From NCBI RefSeq assembly GCF_013371215.1, contig NZ_JABWMH010000001.1, positions 806,001 through 870,000 on the forward strand: 64,000 nucleotides of DNA. The letters are read 5' to 3'. Positions 18,709 to 27,415 of this stretch are shown piece by piece. The stretch is from Parasphingorhabdus flavimaris (GTDB lineage Bacteria > Pseudomonadota > Alphaproteobacteria > Sphingomonadales > Sphingomonadaceae). The position numbers and the translations under genes are program-made. Each line of letters opens with the position of its first letter. Position 1 is the first letter of the stretch. The notes under the pieces were generated by a model. That model did not search any database and was not told the origin of the DNA. It saw nothing but the letters and a program-made list of their open reading frames with translations.

Positions 18709-20726
18709 CCGAAACGCCGTTTTCCGGCCATTGCCCGATGGGCCATGGCCATCGTCGTCAGTTGCGCGTTGACGCGGATGCAGCTGGGCATCACGCTGGC
18801 GTCGGTGACATAGCAATTGGTGGTATTGTGAACGCGCTGGTTGAGATCGACCACGCCTTTCTCGGGATCGATGTTGATACCGTTGCCCCCGTGCGGATGA
18901 GAACTCGACAGGACCACGTCATCAGGTTCGATGATGGCTGTTTCGTAAAAGGCGTCGATCTGTTCATGGGTCATGTCGCTGGTGAGGGTCTGGCCGCGTA
19001 GCAGGGCAGGGTAAACCTCGACCGCGCCGTTGAGAAAGTGGACCTTGGTCATTGTCGCCAATGCGCGGCGCAGCAGCGCCAATTCTTTTTCACCGATCTT
19101 CAGCTTGAGCTTGCCATTGTCCATATAGCCAAGCCGGTCGGCCGGAAACAGCACGCCGGCGGATACAAGCCGGTTGTAATTTTTCATTCGCTCGTAATGA
19201 TCTTCAAACCAGCCGGGTACCAGGGTCGCCATGCTCATCGGCGGCTGGAAATGACTTTCGATCAGGAAATCGCCACGATCGACATAGGTCGCCATTTGAT
19301 CTTCGTTCCAGACTTTCATGTCCATCCCTTCAGGCATCAAGGCCACGACCGGGCAGGCAATGTTCAGTGATATATTGCTTCCGGACTGGAGGATGCCGCT
19401 TTCTTGCAGCAGATTGCTGGACGCCAGCGCACCGGCTGCCACGACCACGCCCTTGCGAGCCCGGATCGTGCACTTGCCGCCGCCGCGGAGGGTGATCTCG
19501 ACGGCGCTGGCGATTTTCTTGCCGTTGGCGCCTTCCTCCCAGAGGATTTCGGTTGCTTCGGCTCGGTGCAAAATGCGGGCAGGCCTGTCGCGCTCGTCAC
19601 TGGTTGAATGGGCAAGAAAACTCTCCGGCATGGCCTTTTTCCGGCCATAAGGGCAGCCGGTGTTGCAATAGCCGCAATAGACACATTCGCTATCATCGGT
19701 TTTGGGGCCGTAGTTTTTTCTGAACCACGCGGTGACCGCTTTATGATCCATCGGATCGCTGGATTGTGCGGCATATTTGTTCCAGCCGTCGATCAGGTGC
19801 GGACCATTGTTGCGGCCGGTGATCCGGTCGATTTCCGAGACCTCGAGAGCTTGTTCGACCGCATCATAGCTCAAAGCCAGTTCCGCTTCGCTGATCGGCG
19901 CGCCAAGCCTTGCCCAGCTATCGTAAACATCTTCTGCATCGGGATGGACAAGCCCGTCGTGTTTCATGCGCAGGCAGATGCCGTTGTTGATGACGGTCGA
20001 GCCGCCAACCACGCGGCCCTGAAACACGATAATATCGCGATCGGAGGTCGTTTGCAGCGCGCCGTCCTTGAACAGGCGTGCGGTCATCCGCGCTTCTTCA
20101 TGGGTGATCCGGGCAGAGGGGTAATGACCACCGGCTTCAATGATCAGCGTTTCATGTCCTTCGTCGGCCACCGCAGCTGCTGCAACCGCGCCCCCGGCAC
20201 CCGATCCGATGACGATCACGTCAGTTTCTTCCGGGATTGCCTGATGGCCGATGAATACCTCTGATGTGAGGTCGCGGTGTGTTTCCCGACGGACATGGCG
20301 TTCGCCCGGACCCGATCGGTCTCGCTGGGCGGGCAGTTCAAAATTCAGATCGGCGTAGATCGGGTTATCGAAGTTTTCGGCTTCATCGCCGTGCTGCCAA
20401 TGACCGTAATAGCCAGCCAGAATGACGCCCTTGGTCCGCGCCATATCCTGCAACAGGTCGATCCCGGATTTTTGCAGCCGCCGGCTGATCCGTTTTTTGC
20501 GCGTTTCCGGCGACGCCGCCAGAAAAAACGGACCGCCGAGAACGAGCAGCAGGCCATAGAGAGCCATGCCGATTTCATCCGGCTTGTCGCCATCGATATT
20601 GGAGAAATGCTCTTGCAGGTTTTCCACCACCTGATCGGCGGAAATCGCCATTTGGCGGTTATGAAACAGGGCCTCTGTCATGGCCTTGATCATCAGCGCC
20701 TGCAGTCGATTAAATGGCTTTCGCAC
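18705..20726 (-). CDS. GMC-family oxidoreductase with Cys-rich segment
   Basis: FAD-dependent oxidoreductase of the glucose-methanol-choline family, 673 residues, GTG start with GAGGGAG upstream. The first about 150 residues are helical and precede the FAD-binding domain, as in the long-chain alcohol oxidase and gluconate-dehydrogenase-like subgroups. FAD motif: DVIVIGSGAGGAVAAAAV (about 167-184). A C-x2-C-x2-C-x3-C cluster (CVYCGYCNTGC, about residue 345) is followed by YGRKKAM, as known in fatty-alcohol oxidase relatives. Active-site His/Asn region: SSSHPHGGNGIN (about 606-617) and CIRVNAQLTTM near the end. Probably oxidises a sterol or a long-chain alcohol, but the substrate is not fixed by sequence. 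45 bp downstream of the beta-propeller gene. Confidence 0.88.
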   Translation of the reverse strand: MRKPFNRLQALMIKAMTEALFHNRQMAISADQVVENLQEHFSNIDGDKPDEIGMALYGLLLVLGGPFFLAASPETRKKRISRRLQKSGIDLLQDMARTKGVILAGYYGHWQHGDEAENFDNPIYADLNFELPAQRDRSGPGERHVRRETHRDLTSEVFIGHQAIPEETDVIVIGSGAGGAVAAAAVADEGHETLIIEAGGHYPSARITHEEARMTARLFKDGALQTTSDRDIIVFQGRVVGGSTVINNGICLRMKHDGLVHPDAEDVYDSWARLGAPISEAELALSYDAVEQALEVSEIDRITGRNNGPHLIDGWNKYAAQSSDPMDHKAVTAWFRKNYGPKTDDSECVYCGYCNTGCPYGRKKAMPESFLAHSTSDERDRPARILHRAEATEILWEEGANGKKIASAVEITLRGGGKCTIRARKGVVVAAGALASSNLLQESGILQSGSNISLNIACPVVALMPEGMDMKVWNEDQMATYVDRGDFLIESHFQPPMSMATLVPGWFEDHYERMKNYNRLVSAGVLFPADRLGYMDNGKLKLKIGEKELALLRRALATMTKVHFLNGAVEVYPALLRGQTLTSDMTHEQIDAFYETAIIEPDDVVLSSSHPHGGNGINIDPEKGVVDLNQRVHNTTNCYVTDASVMPSCIRVNAQLTTMAMAHRAMAGKRRFG

Positions 20727-20771
20727 GCTTCGTCTCCCTCGGTGCGACCCAGGGCATCTTAAGGCTTCAAA

Positions 20772-21800
20772 CTATTCCTTCGCGGCATCACTGTCGATGA
20801 TGATTCCCAGTCCATCACCATCCGCTCCGACCTTGAAGCGGCGGCTGACCTTGGCCGCTGCCATGTCGATCTCGGCAATCATATCCGGTCCGGTTTCCGC
20901 GACATATAGCATCTTACCATCAGGCGCGAACAGGATTGTCACCTGACGGGCCTCGGCTGACCCGCTGACCATTATTTCGCCGGTGGATTTCCGCGTCGCC
21001 ACGTCGAAAAGTCCAAGCGCGCCGTCGCCAAGATTGGATGTGACCGCAGTCCCGCCGTCGGGGCTGATCGCCACGCGGATCGGAAAGCTGCCGGTCTTTA
21101 TCGTTGCAAGTTCTTCCAGACTTTGCGTGTCGAAAACCCGCAGCATGTCACCGCTACGGTCGGCAACCCAAACGGTTTCGCCGTCGGGCGTGACCGCCAG
21201 TCCTTCGGGCACCGCTCCGGCCGGAAGATCTTTGATCTTGGTCATTTGCTTCAGATCAAGGACGCTTACTGTCCCTGATTGCATATTGGTCACAAAGGCA
21301 CGCGATTTGTCAGGGGCAACCGCGATCATATGGCTGCCCTTCTGACCTGTCGGGATCATCCGCGTCTGGCGTTGCTGCGCCTCCCCGCTGGGTGGCGAGA
21401 CTATCGTCACACTGTCGCTGCCCTCGGTCGTCGCCATGATCCGTCCATCGTCGAGCCAAAGGATCCCGTGGGGACGGCGGGCGGGGGAAAGCGACACGGT
21501 CTCGATCTTTTCCATCGCCGCGATATCAAAAATATCGATGCTCTCTCCGCCATAGGACACGATCGCCGCAAGCTTTCCGTCGGGAGATATGGCGATTTCA
21601 TGCGGCAGATGTCCGGTATCGCGCCTGGCGATTTCCTCACCTGTAGCAAGGTCGATGAAGCTCAGGCTGTCCTCGCCTTTGTTGCCAACCAGCAATGTTC
21701 CGGACATCGTGCCCGTTTCAGCGGCGATATTCTGGCCGGACAGGGAACAGGCGGCAAGCAGGACGATTGCCGATGAGGCTCGCAGATATTTTCCAATCAT
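20772..21800 (-). CDS. Secreted YVTN/YncE-type beta-propeller protein
   Basis: A 342-residue exported protein with signal peptide (MIGKYLRASSAIVLLAACSL; LAAC could also act as a lipobox, cysteine at residue 18) and seven-fold beta-propeller repeats of the YncE type: ISPDGKLAAIVSYGG, VAPDKSRAFVTNMQSGTVSVLDL, VTPDGETVWVADRSG, ISPDGGTAVTSNLGDG, FAPDGKMLYVAETG. Such proteins are often partners of periplasmic dehydrogenases or of metal and quinoprotein systems. Good Shine-Dalgarno (AAAGGAAAG). The GMC gene follows by 45 bp in the same direction, so they probably form an operon. Confidence 0.88.
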   Translation of the reverse strand: MIGKYLRASSAIVLLAACSLSGQNIAAETGTMSGTLLVGNKGEDSLSFIDLATGEEIARRDTGHLPHEIAISPDGKLAAIVSYGGESIDIFDIAAMEKIETVSLSPARRPHGILWLDDGRIMATTEGSDSVTIVSPPSGEAQQRQTRMIPTGQKGSHMIAVAPDKSRAFVTNMQSGTVSVLDLKQMTKIKDLPAGAVPEGLAVTPDGETVWVADRSGDMLRVFDTQSLEELATIKTGSFPIRVAISPDGGTAVTSNLGDGALGLFDVATRKSTGEIMVSGSAEARQVTILFAPDGKMLYVAETGPDMIAEIDMAAAKVSRRFKVGADGDGLGIIIDSDAAKE

Positions 21801-21889
21801 GGTTCGGTCTTTCCTTTATATGCAGAGGATAACAGCAAATTGCGGTTTTTCTATCCCCGATTGCCATCAACTGTGACTTGAGGCACTGC

Positions 21890-21918
21890 TTGTGACCGCG
21901 GGGGTGATAGGATATATA
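21890..21918 (+). promoter_or_regulatory. Candidate promoter of the secreted-protein pair
   Basis: TTGTGA (21890-21895), 17-bp spacer, TATATA (21913-21918). If this is the promoter, transcription starts near 21925, so the ATG at 21918 cannot be the start of the next gene and the ATG at 21945, which has GAGAG 6 nt upstream, is favoured. Confidence 0.4.
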
Positions 21919-21944
21919 TGTCTGAACAACATCGAGAGCTTATC

Positions 21945-22523
21945 ATGCGAAACAAGATTGGCGGCTTCTATAGCAAATTGATCCTCGGGACAGTGATCGC
22001 GGCGCTCGCGGTGCCTGCTCCGGCCTCCGCGCAATTTGGCAGTTTGTTCAAAAAGCGCTCCTCCGCCCCGCAGGAGTCGAGCGACAACAGCAACTCCGAT
22101 GATTGTACGACCGACCCGGGCAAGTCGATCGGAAAATCGATTCTGGGCAATATGATCGGCGACTTCACCCGGCGCGCCACCCGGAACATGGGCGTTGTCG
22201 GCTCCTATATTCCCCGCGCCGAAGTGGCGGACACGCTGACCAACTCTATCGCCTGCCGGCTCGACCAGGACGAACAATTGCAAGCAGCCGAGGCGACGCG
22301 AAATGTGACGCGGTCGGAAGCGGTGGGCAGCAGCGCGCAATGGAAGAGCGAGACTCGCGCCGATGTGTCGGGCAGCTCGACCGCTACCGCGAAAACACAG
22401 ACGGCGGATGGCACAAGCTGCATGACGATCACCGATGTCATCATAGTTGATGGCGAGGAAACGCGCGCCTCCAAACAAATGTGCAAGGGCCGCGGTGAAA
22501 CGCGTTATGTGGTAGTGGTCTAA
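21945..22523 (+). CDS. Secreted protein of unknown function
   Basis: About 192 residues from the ATG at 21945 (MRNKIGGFYSKLILGTVIAA); an in-frame ATG at 21918 would add nine polar residues ahead of the signal peptide. Signal cleavage is expected at ASA|QFG. The mature protein has four Cys (CTTDPGKSIGKSI, SIACRLDQDEQ, TSCMTI, KQMCKGRG), which may pair as two disulfides, a helical Lys/Gly segment and a beta-rich C-terminus (ITDVIIVDGEETRA, RYVVVV). I do not recognise the family. The next gene begins 2 bp after its stop, so both belong to one operon. Confidence 0.75.
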   Translation: MRNKIGGFYSKLILGTVIAALAVPAPASAQFGSLFKKRSSAPQESSDNSNSDDCTTDPGKSIGKSILGNMIGDFTRRATRNMGVVGSYIPRAEVADTLTNSIACRLDQDEQLQAAEATRNVTRSEAVGSSAQWKSETRADVSGSSTATAKTQTADGTSCMTITDVIIVDGEETRASKQMCKGRGETRYVVVV

Positions 22524-22525
22524 TC

Positions 22526-23254
22526 ATGAACAGAAGACTCAAGGCCCTGATCGCTACGACCGCTCTGTTGACACTCGGCGCCGCCGACGTCGATCCCGGC
22601 ATGGATCCGGACAACCCGACCTGCCCGCGCTATCCCAACTGGTCGTCCAACAAGAAGATGGAACTGACGCCGGTCGACCGCAAAGGCCGAAAAATATTGC
22701 TGGCCGAAGGGGCCGTCGATGCGGGCCTGCCGGACAGGCTTCGTAAAACGCTGGAAAAAAATCCCGATATTGCAGAAATCTGGCTGCGCTCTCCTGGCGG
22801 AAGTGCTCGCGCCGGTAACGAAGCGGGACAGGTCATCCGGCAATTTGCCAAGAAAATCGACGGACTTCTGATCACCCGCGTTCCGGCAGGGTGGACCTGC
22901 TTTAGCGCCTGCAATTTCGTCTTCATGGGCGGCCAGGGCCGGATCATCGACGAAGGCGGCCAGTTCATGGTTCACATGTTCACGATGACCAATGACCGGG
23001 ACGCCATCAATTACAGTATCGAGATGGGCACCGATTCCACCGTCGGCCTGATCGGCGAGGTCGAACAGGAAAGCGCTCTGCTCGCCACCGAAGACAATGA
23101 TTTTCTGATCCGCATGGGCGTGTCGCGCAAATTGCTGTCCGAAGTGATGTACAAGACAAAGGCGGTCAACAGCGGGGACGGGGACAAGTCCACCCGGCGT
23201 TGTCTGACTCAGGAGGAAGCGCTGCGTTACAATGTTGCCAATGTGACCGGCTAG
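22526..23254 (+). CDS. Periplasmic ClpP/crotonase-fold protein (COG3904-like)
   Basis: A 242-residue exported protein (signal peptide about 1-19, ending LTLGAA). The middle matches ClpP-like or SppA-like serine hydrolases: IWLRSPGGSARAGNEAGQVI (about 86-105) with the oxyanion glycines, then WTCFSACNFVFMGGQGRII (about 125-143), where the serine of SAC is the nucleophile position, and FMVHMFTM with a candidate His (about 152). Three cysteines near the active site are typical of the 'predicted periplasmic protein' group. No catalytic Asp or Lys was assigned, so activity is open. Tightly coupled (2 bp) to the upstream secreted unknown, which might be its substrate, inhibitor or partner. Confidence 0.8.
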   Translation: MNRRLKALIATTALLTLGAADVDPGMDPDNPTCPRYPNWSSNKKMELTPVDRKGRKILLAEGAVDAGLPDRLRKTLEKNPDIAEIWLRSPGGSARAGNEAGQVIRQFAKKIDGLLITRVPAGWTCFSACNFVFMGGQGRIIDEGGQFMVHMFTMTNDRDAINYSIEMGTDSTVGLIGEVEQESALLATEDNDFLIRMGVSRKLLSEVMYKTKAVNSGDGDKSTRRCLTQEEALRYNVANVTG

Positions 23255-23359
23255 CCCACCCCTAGCAGACAGACCTGCCGGTTATGGCGGCCATGCTTTT
23301 GCTTTTCTTTTGAAATTATGGCGTTAGCATAATCCCAAGTAAATCGGGGAGGCCGGACG

Positions 23360-24664
23360 ATGCGTCATATTGCGATCATAGGATCGGGACCTGCGGGCTA
23401 TTATTCAGCCGAAGCGGCGCAGAAGAAATTTGGCGATGATGTCGCCGTCGACATCATCGACCGCTTGCCCGTCCCCTTTGGTTTGATCCGCACTGGTGTT
23501 GCCCCCGACCATCAGTCGATCAAGGCCGTTTCGCGGCGCTACGAGAAAACCAATCTGGGTGACAATGTGCGCTTCGTCGGCAATGTCACGGTCGGCGAGG
23601 ATGTCAGCGTCGCCGAACTGCAGCAGTTATATGATGCCGTCGTGCTGGCCACCGGCGCACCCAATGATCGCAAGCTGGACATTCCGGGCAGCGATCAGGA
23701 TGGCGTGATTGGCAGTGCCGCGTTCGTCGGCTGGTATAATGGTCACCCAGACTTCAAGGACCTCGACCCGCCGCTAGACGGTCGGTCTGTCGCGGTCATC
23801 GGCAATGGCAATGTGGCGCTGGATGTTGCGCGCATATTGGCGAAGACCGAGAGTGAATTTGCCGGCAGCGATATTGTCGGCCATGCGCTCGATCAATTGA
23901 AAGCCAGCAAGGTCCAGAAGATTAGCTTGCTGGGAAGGCGCGGTCCGCACCAGATCGCAATGACCCCCAAGGAATTGGGCGAACTCGGCCATCTCGAACG
24001 GGCGCGGCCAATCGTCGATCCGCTCGATTTCCCCGACGAAGGCGCCGATGCGATGCTCGAGCCCGGGATGCGCAAATCGGTCACCCATCTGCGCAGCTTT
24101 TACGAACGGGCAGGTGAATTGCTCGACAAGCCGGTCAAGATTGATTTCGACTTTTTTGCGATGCCGGTCGAAATTGTGGGCGATGGCAAGGTCGAAAAAA
24201 TCGTCGTCGAAAAGACCGAACTCGACAAGGATATGCGTTCGACCGGAACCGGCGAGCTTTACGAACTGGATTGCCAGATGGTGATCAGCTGCATCGGCTA
24301 TCGCACGCCGCCGATCGAAGGCGTGCCCTACGAGCATGGCCGAGGCCGCTTCGCCAATACCGACGGACGGATTTTGCCGGGCCTTTATTGCGTTGGCTGG
24401 GCGAGGCGCGGGCCGTCGGGCACGATCGGAACCAACAAGCCCGACGGCTTCGCGATTGTTGATGCGATCGCGGAGGATATCGGCTCGGGTGACCGCAAGG
24501 AAGGGCGCCAGGGTCTGGACCGTCTGTTTGAAGAGCGCGGCGTGGAGACCGTCACTTTCCGTGACTGGAAGAGAATTGAAGAAGCCGAAATTGCGCGGGC
24601 GAGGGATGGTTCTCCACGCGAGAAATTCACCGATATCGCCGATATGATTGCGGCGCGGGACTAG
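23360..24664 (+). CDS. Ferredoxin-NADP+ reductase, adrenodoxin reductase (FprA) type
   Basis: A 434-residue FAD flavoprotein that moves electrons between NADPH and a ferredoxin. FAD site: IAIIGSGPAGYYSAEA (about 4-19); family signature LPVPFGLIRTGVAPDHQSIK (trimmed, about 35-54); NADP site: VAVIGNGNVALDVARIL (about 145-161); C-terminal ARRGPSGTIGTNKPD motif that binds the flavin isoalloxazine region. GGGGAGG-type ribosome site before the ATG. In sphingomonads this class supplies ferredoxins for cytochrome P450 or Rieske oxygenases and iron-sulfur assembly; there is no such partner nearby. Its stop overlaps the stop of the convergent hydrolase by 4 bp. Confidence 0.94.
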   Translation: MRHIAIIGSGPAGYYSAEAAQKKFGDDVAVDIIDRLPVPFGLIRTGVAPDHQSIKAVSRRYEKTNLGDNVRFVGNVTVGEDVSVAELQQLYDAVVLATGAPNDRKLDIPGSDQDGVIGSAAFVGWYNGHPDFKDLDPPLDGRSVAVIGNGNVALDVARILAKTESEFAGSDIVGHALDQLKASKVQKISLLGRRGPHQIAMTPKELGELGHLERARPIVDPLDFPDEGADAMLEPGMRKSVTHLRSFYERAGELLDKPVKIDFDFFAMPVEIVGDGKVEKIVVEKTELDKDMRSTGTGELYELDCQMVISCIGYRTPPIEGVPYEHGRGRFANTDGRILPGLYCVGWARRGPSGTIGTNKPDGFAIVDAIAEDIGSGDRKEGRQGLDRLFEERGVETVTFRDWKRIEEAEIARARDGSPREKFTDIADMIAARD

Positions 24665-25554
24665 TCGGGCAGCCACCCCCGCAATATCGCATTTACTTTT
24701 TCGGGTGCTTCCTGCTGAACCCAGTGCGATACACCGGGCAGGCGGTGCAGCTCCAGATCGGGCACCCATTCTTCGGTGCCGTCGGTACAGCGGATATCGA
24801 TCGCCATATCCTCTTCTCCCCAGATCATCAGGGTCGGGATATCGACCATACCATCTCCGATTTCGCGTGCGTCCTTGGTGCGCAGCAGGGCGCGGTAATA
24901 GTTGATCATCGCGCGCAGGGCGCCGGGGCGGCTGGCGGCGTCGGCGTAGATTTGCAATTCACTATCCGGAAAGCGGCTTTTGTCGACCGCCATTTTCGAG
25001 AAAGCCCGTTTCACCGGCTCCGCTTCGTTCCGTCCAAACATTCTTTCCGGCAGCCATGGAATCTGGAAGAAGAAAATATACCAGCTTTTCCGGAGCTGAT
25101 ACCAGTGCCGCATTTCGCGCTGCGCGCATTTGGGATGCGGGACATTCATGATCACCAGGCGGGTCAGCGGTCGGATTTTCTTGATCGCAAAATGCCAGGC
25201 AATAATCGCGCCCCAGTCATGGGCGATCAGGGTGACTTCTTCCGCGCCGCTCGCGTCGACAAGGGCGGCGATGTCCTCGACCAATATGTTCAGGCGATAG
25301 GATTTGATACCCGCCGGTCTGCTCGAGCCGCCATAGCCGCGCAAATTGGGCGCCCACACGCGGTAGCCCATCTCGGCGAGCATCGGCATCTGGTGACGCC
25401 AGCTGTGGTTGAGTTCAGGGAAGCCGTGGAGGCACAGAGCCAGCTTCTTCCCTTCCCCTGCGGTTGCGACTTCGAAGATCTGGCCATTGGTTTCGATCCA
25501 TTCCACGGCGATGCCGCTCGACGGCGGCGGATTCCATGAGACAATCTTTTCCAT
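24661..25554 (-). CDS. Alpha/beta hydrolase, epoxide hydrolase-like
   Basis: About 297 residues from the ATG at 25554 (MEKIVSWNPPPSSGIAVEWI); a GTG at 25569 would add five residues. Oxyanion motif LCLHGFPELNHSW (about 41-53), nucleophile Asp in LIAHDWGAIIAWH (about 110-122), acid in WGEEDMAID, catalytic His in PGVSHWVQQEAP (about 275-286). A nucleophilic Asp after His, and not Ser, indicates epoxide hydrolase or haloalkane dehalogenase; the cap domain and the HGFPE signature favour epoxide hydrolase. Divergent from the amidohydrolase gene with a possible shared operator between them. Confidence 0.9.
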   Translation of the reverse strand: MEKIVSWNPPPSSGIAVEWIETNGQIFEVATAGEGKKLALCLHGFPELNHSWRHQMPMLAEMGYRVWAPNLRGYGGSSRPAGIKSYRLNILVEDIAALVDASGAEEVTLIAHDWGAIIAWHFAIKKIRPLTRLVIMNVPHPKCAQREMRHWYQLRKSWYIFFFQIPWLPERMFGRNEAEPVKRAFSKMAVDKSRFPDSELQIYADAASRPGALRAMINYYRALLRTKDAREIGDGMVDIPTLMIWGEEDMAIDIRCTDGTEEWVPDLELHRLPGVSHWVQQEAPEKVNAILRGWLPD

Positions 25555-25577
25555 ATTTTCATCTTGCACCAGAAGAC

Positions 25578-25595
25578 TTTAACCAACCAGTTAAA
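25578..25595. promoter_or_regulatory. Perfect inverted repeat, candidate TetR-family operator
   Basis: TTTAAC (25578-25583), six-base spacer CAACCA, GTTAAA (25590-25595), in the 77-bp gap between the divergent hydrolase and amidohydrolase genes. The AAC..GTT geometry resembles operators of TetR-family regulators of lipid and aromatic catabolism genes. It could control both directions. No regulator gene is next to it. Confidence 0.45.
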
Positions 25596-25631
25596 TCTGC
25601 TAAAGCATCAGAAAAATATAGGAGAGAGTCG

Positions 25632-27374
25632 ATGCATGATCTGGTAATTCGTGGTGGAACTGTGGTTGACGGTACGGGGGGCGCACCGTTTGTCGCCGAT
25701 GTTGCGATTGATGGTGACCGTGTTTCGCTGGTCGGGACCGTCACGGCGCAGGGTCGCGAGGAGATTGATGCCGCTGGAAAATTCGTCACCCCCGGCTTTG
25801 TCGACGTCCACACTCATTATGACGGGCAAGCGACCTGGGATGATGAGATGGCGCCCTCGAGCTGGCACGGTATTACCACAGTCGTGATGGGCAATTGCGG
25901 CGTCGGTTTTGCGCCGGCGCGGCCCGATCGTCACGAATGGCTGATCAACCTGATGGAAGGCGTGGAGGATATCCCCGGTACCGCTCTGGCCGAAGGTATG
26001 AGCTGGAACTGGGAAACCTTCCCGGAATATCTTGACGAGCTGGAAAGAATGCCGCGGACCGTTGATGTCGCGACCCATGTACCGCACGGTGCGGTACGCG
26101 CCTACGTGCTGGGCGACCGGGAAAAGCCGGGCGCAGTGCCTACCGACGACGAAATCGACCAGATGTCACAGATCGTCGAGGACGGTCTGAAAGCCGGCGC
26201 GCTCGGCTTCTCGACCTCGCGGACGATCCTGCATCGCAGCATTGATGGCGAGCTTGTGCCGGGTACGACGGCAACCAAGGAAGAGCTGATAGGAATTGGC
26301 CGGGCGATGGGCCGGGTCGGCTATGGTGTGTTCGAAATGGCGAGCGATCTCAACAAGGAATGGGACGAATTTGGCTGGATGGGCGATCTCAGCCGCGAAA
26401 CCGGTCTGCCGGTGACCTTCGCGGCGCTGCAGTCAATCGCCAAGGAACAGTCGCTGGACGAGCAGATCAGCAATATGCGCGCGGAAAATGACAATGGTGC
26501 CAATATCGTCGCGCAGATTGCGCTGCGCGGCAACGGCATTGTCATGGCCTGGCAGGGCACGGTACATCCTTTCGTTCGCCACCCGAGCTGGATGGCGATG
26601 GAAGACCTGAGCTGGGATAAAAAATATGCCAGGCTGAAAGATCCGGCGTTCAAGGCACAATTGCTCGGCGAAAGTGCCGAGATGCCGGAACAGGTCGATA
26701 TCGTCCCGGTCTTCATGATCATCACCCAGGGCTGGCCGGTGCAGTTCGAGATGGATCTGGATTTCAACTACGAACCACAAGCCGACGAAAGCATCGCCTC
26801 GCGTGCTGCCGCCGCTGGTAAATCGGGTGCGGAATATGCTTATGATCTGATGATGGCCGATGATGGCAAGGGCTTCATCTATCTGCCCTTGCTCAACTAT
26901 ATGGACGGCAATCTCGATTTTCTCGAAACATTGCAGCAGGCCGATGACACGGTGAACAGCCTGTCGGACGGCGGCGCGCATTGCGGCACGATCTGCGATG
27001 CCGCGAGCCCGACCTTCATGCTCGAATATTGGGTGAAGAATCGCGAGCGCGGTACGATCAGCATCGAGAACGCGATCAAGCGGCAATGTCTGGATACGTC
27101 ACGGCTCTATGGCCTGAACGATCGCGGAGTGCTCAAGCCTGGCTATCTGGCGGACGTCAACGTGATCGATATGGAACGGATCAAGCTGGGCAAGCCATGG
27201 CTGGCATTCGATCTGCCAGCGGGCGGCAAGAGATTGCTGCAGAAAGCAGATGGTTATGATTATACGATCAAGTCGGGGCAGGTGACGTTCAAGGGCGGGG
27301 TCGTGACCGACAAGCGTCCCGGTGGTCTGATCCGTGGCCCGCAAATGGTCGAGATGCTCGAAGCGGCTGAATAG
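25632..27374 (+). CDS. N-acyl-D-amino-acid deacylase family amidohydrolase
   Basis: Metal-dependent amidohydrolase (amidohydrolase 3 family), 580 residues from the ATG at 25632 with a GGAGAGAG site; the open frame extends upstream but overlaps the divergent gene. Seen: the barrel opening [17 protein letters not shown], the first metal motif [13 protein letters not shown] (about 57-69), [12 protein letters not shown] (about 98-109), the lid and later motifs, [12 protein letters not shown] (about 446-457) and the final [12 protein letters not shown]-like strand. Known relatives are D-aminoacylases and dihydroorotase-like enzymes that hydrolyse N-acyl or cyclic amide bonds; the substrate here is unknown. 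Followed by a strong terminator hairpin. Confidence 0.9.
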   Translation: MHDLVIRGGTVVDGTGGAPFVADVAIDGDRVSLVGTVTAQGREEIDAAGKFVTPGFVDVHTHYDGQATWDDEMAPSSWHGITTVVMGNCGVGFAPARPDRHEWLINLMEGVEDIPGTALAEGMSWNWETFPEYLDELERMPRTVDVATHVPHGAVRAYVLGDREKPGAVPTDDEIDQMSQIVEDGLKAGALGFSTSRTILHRSIDGELVPGTTATKEELIGIGRAMGRVGYGVFEMASDLNKEWDEFGWMGDLSRETGLPVTFAALQSIAKEQSLDEQISNMRAENDNGANIVAQIALRGNGIVMAWQGTVHPFVRHPSWMAMEDLSWDKKYARLKDPAFKAQLLGESAEMPEQVDIVPVFMIITQGWPVQFEMDLDFNYEPQADESIASRAAAAGKSGAEYAYDLMMADDGKGFIYLPLLNYMDGNLDFLETLQQADDTVNSLSDGGAHCGTICDAASPTFMLEYWVKNRERGTISIENAIKRQCLDTSRLYGLNDRGVLKPGYLADVNVIDMERIKLGKPWLAFDLPAGGKRLLQKADGYDYTIKSGQVTFKGGVVTDKRPGGLIRGPQMVEMLEAAE

Positions 27375-27380
27375 TATAAA

Positions 27381-27412
27381 CCCCTCCCCCGACAAAGGGG
27401 GAGGGGCTTTTC
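27381..27412. terminator. Rho-independent terminator
   Basis: CCCCTCCCC (27381-27389) and GGGGAGGGG (27398-27406) form a 9-bp stem, followed by CTTTT on the plus strand. It serves the amidohydrolase gene and, with a poorer tract, could also stop the convergent outer-membrane protein gene. Confidence 0.75.
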
Positions 27413-27415
27413 AGA

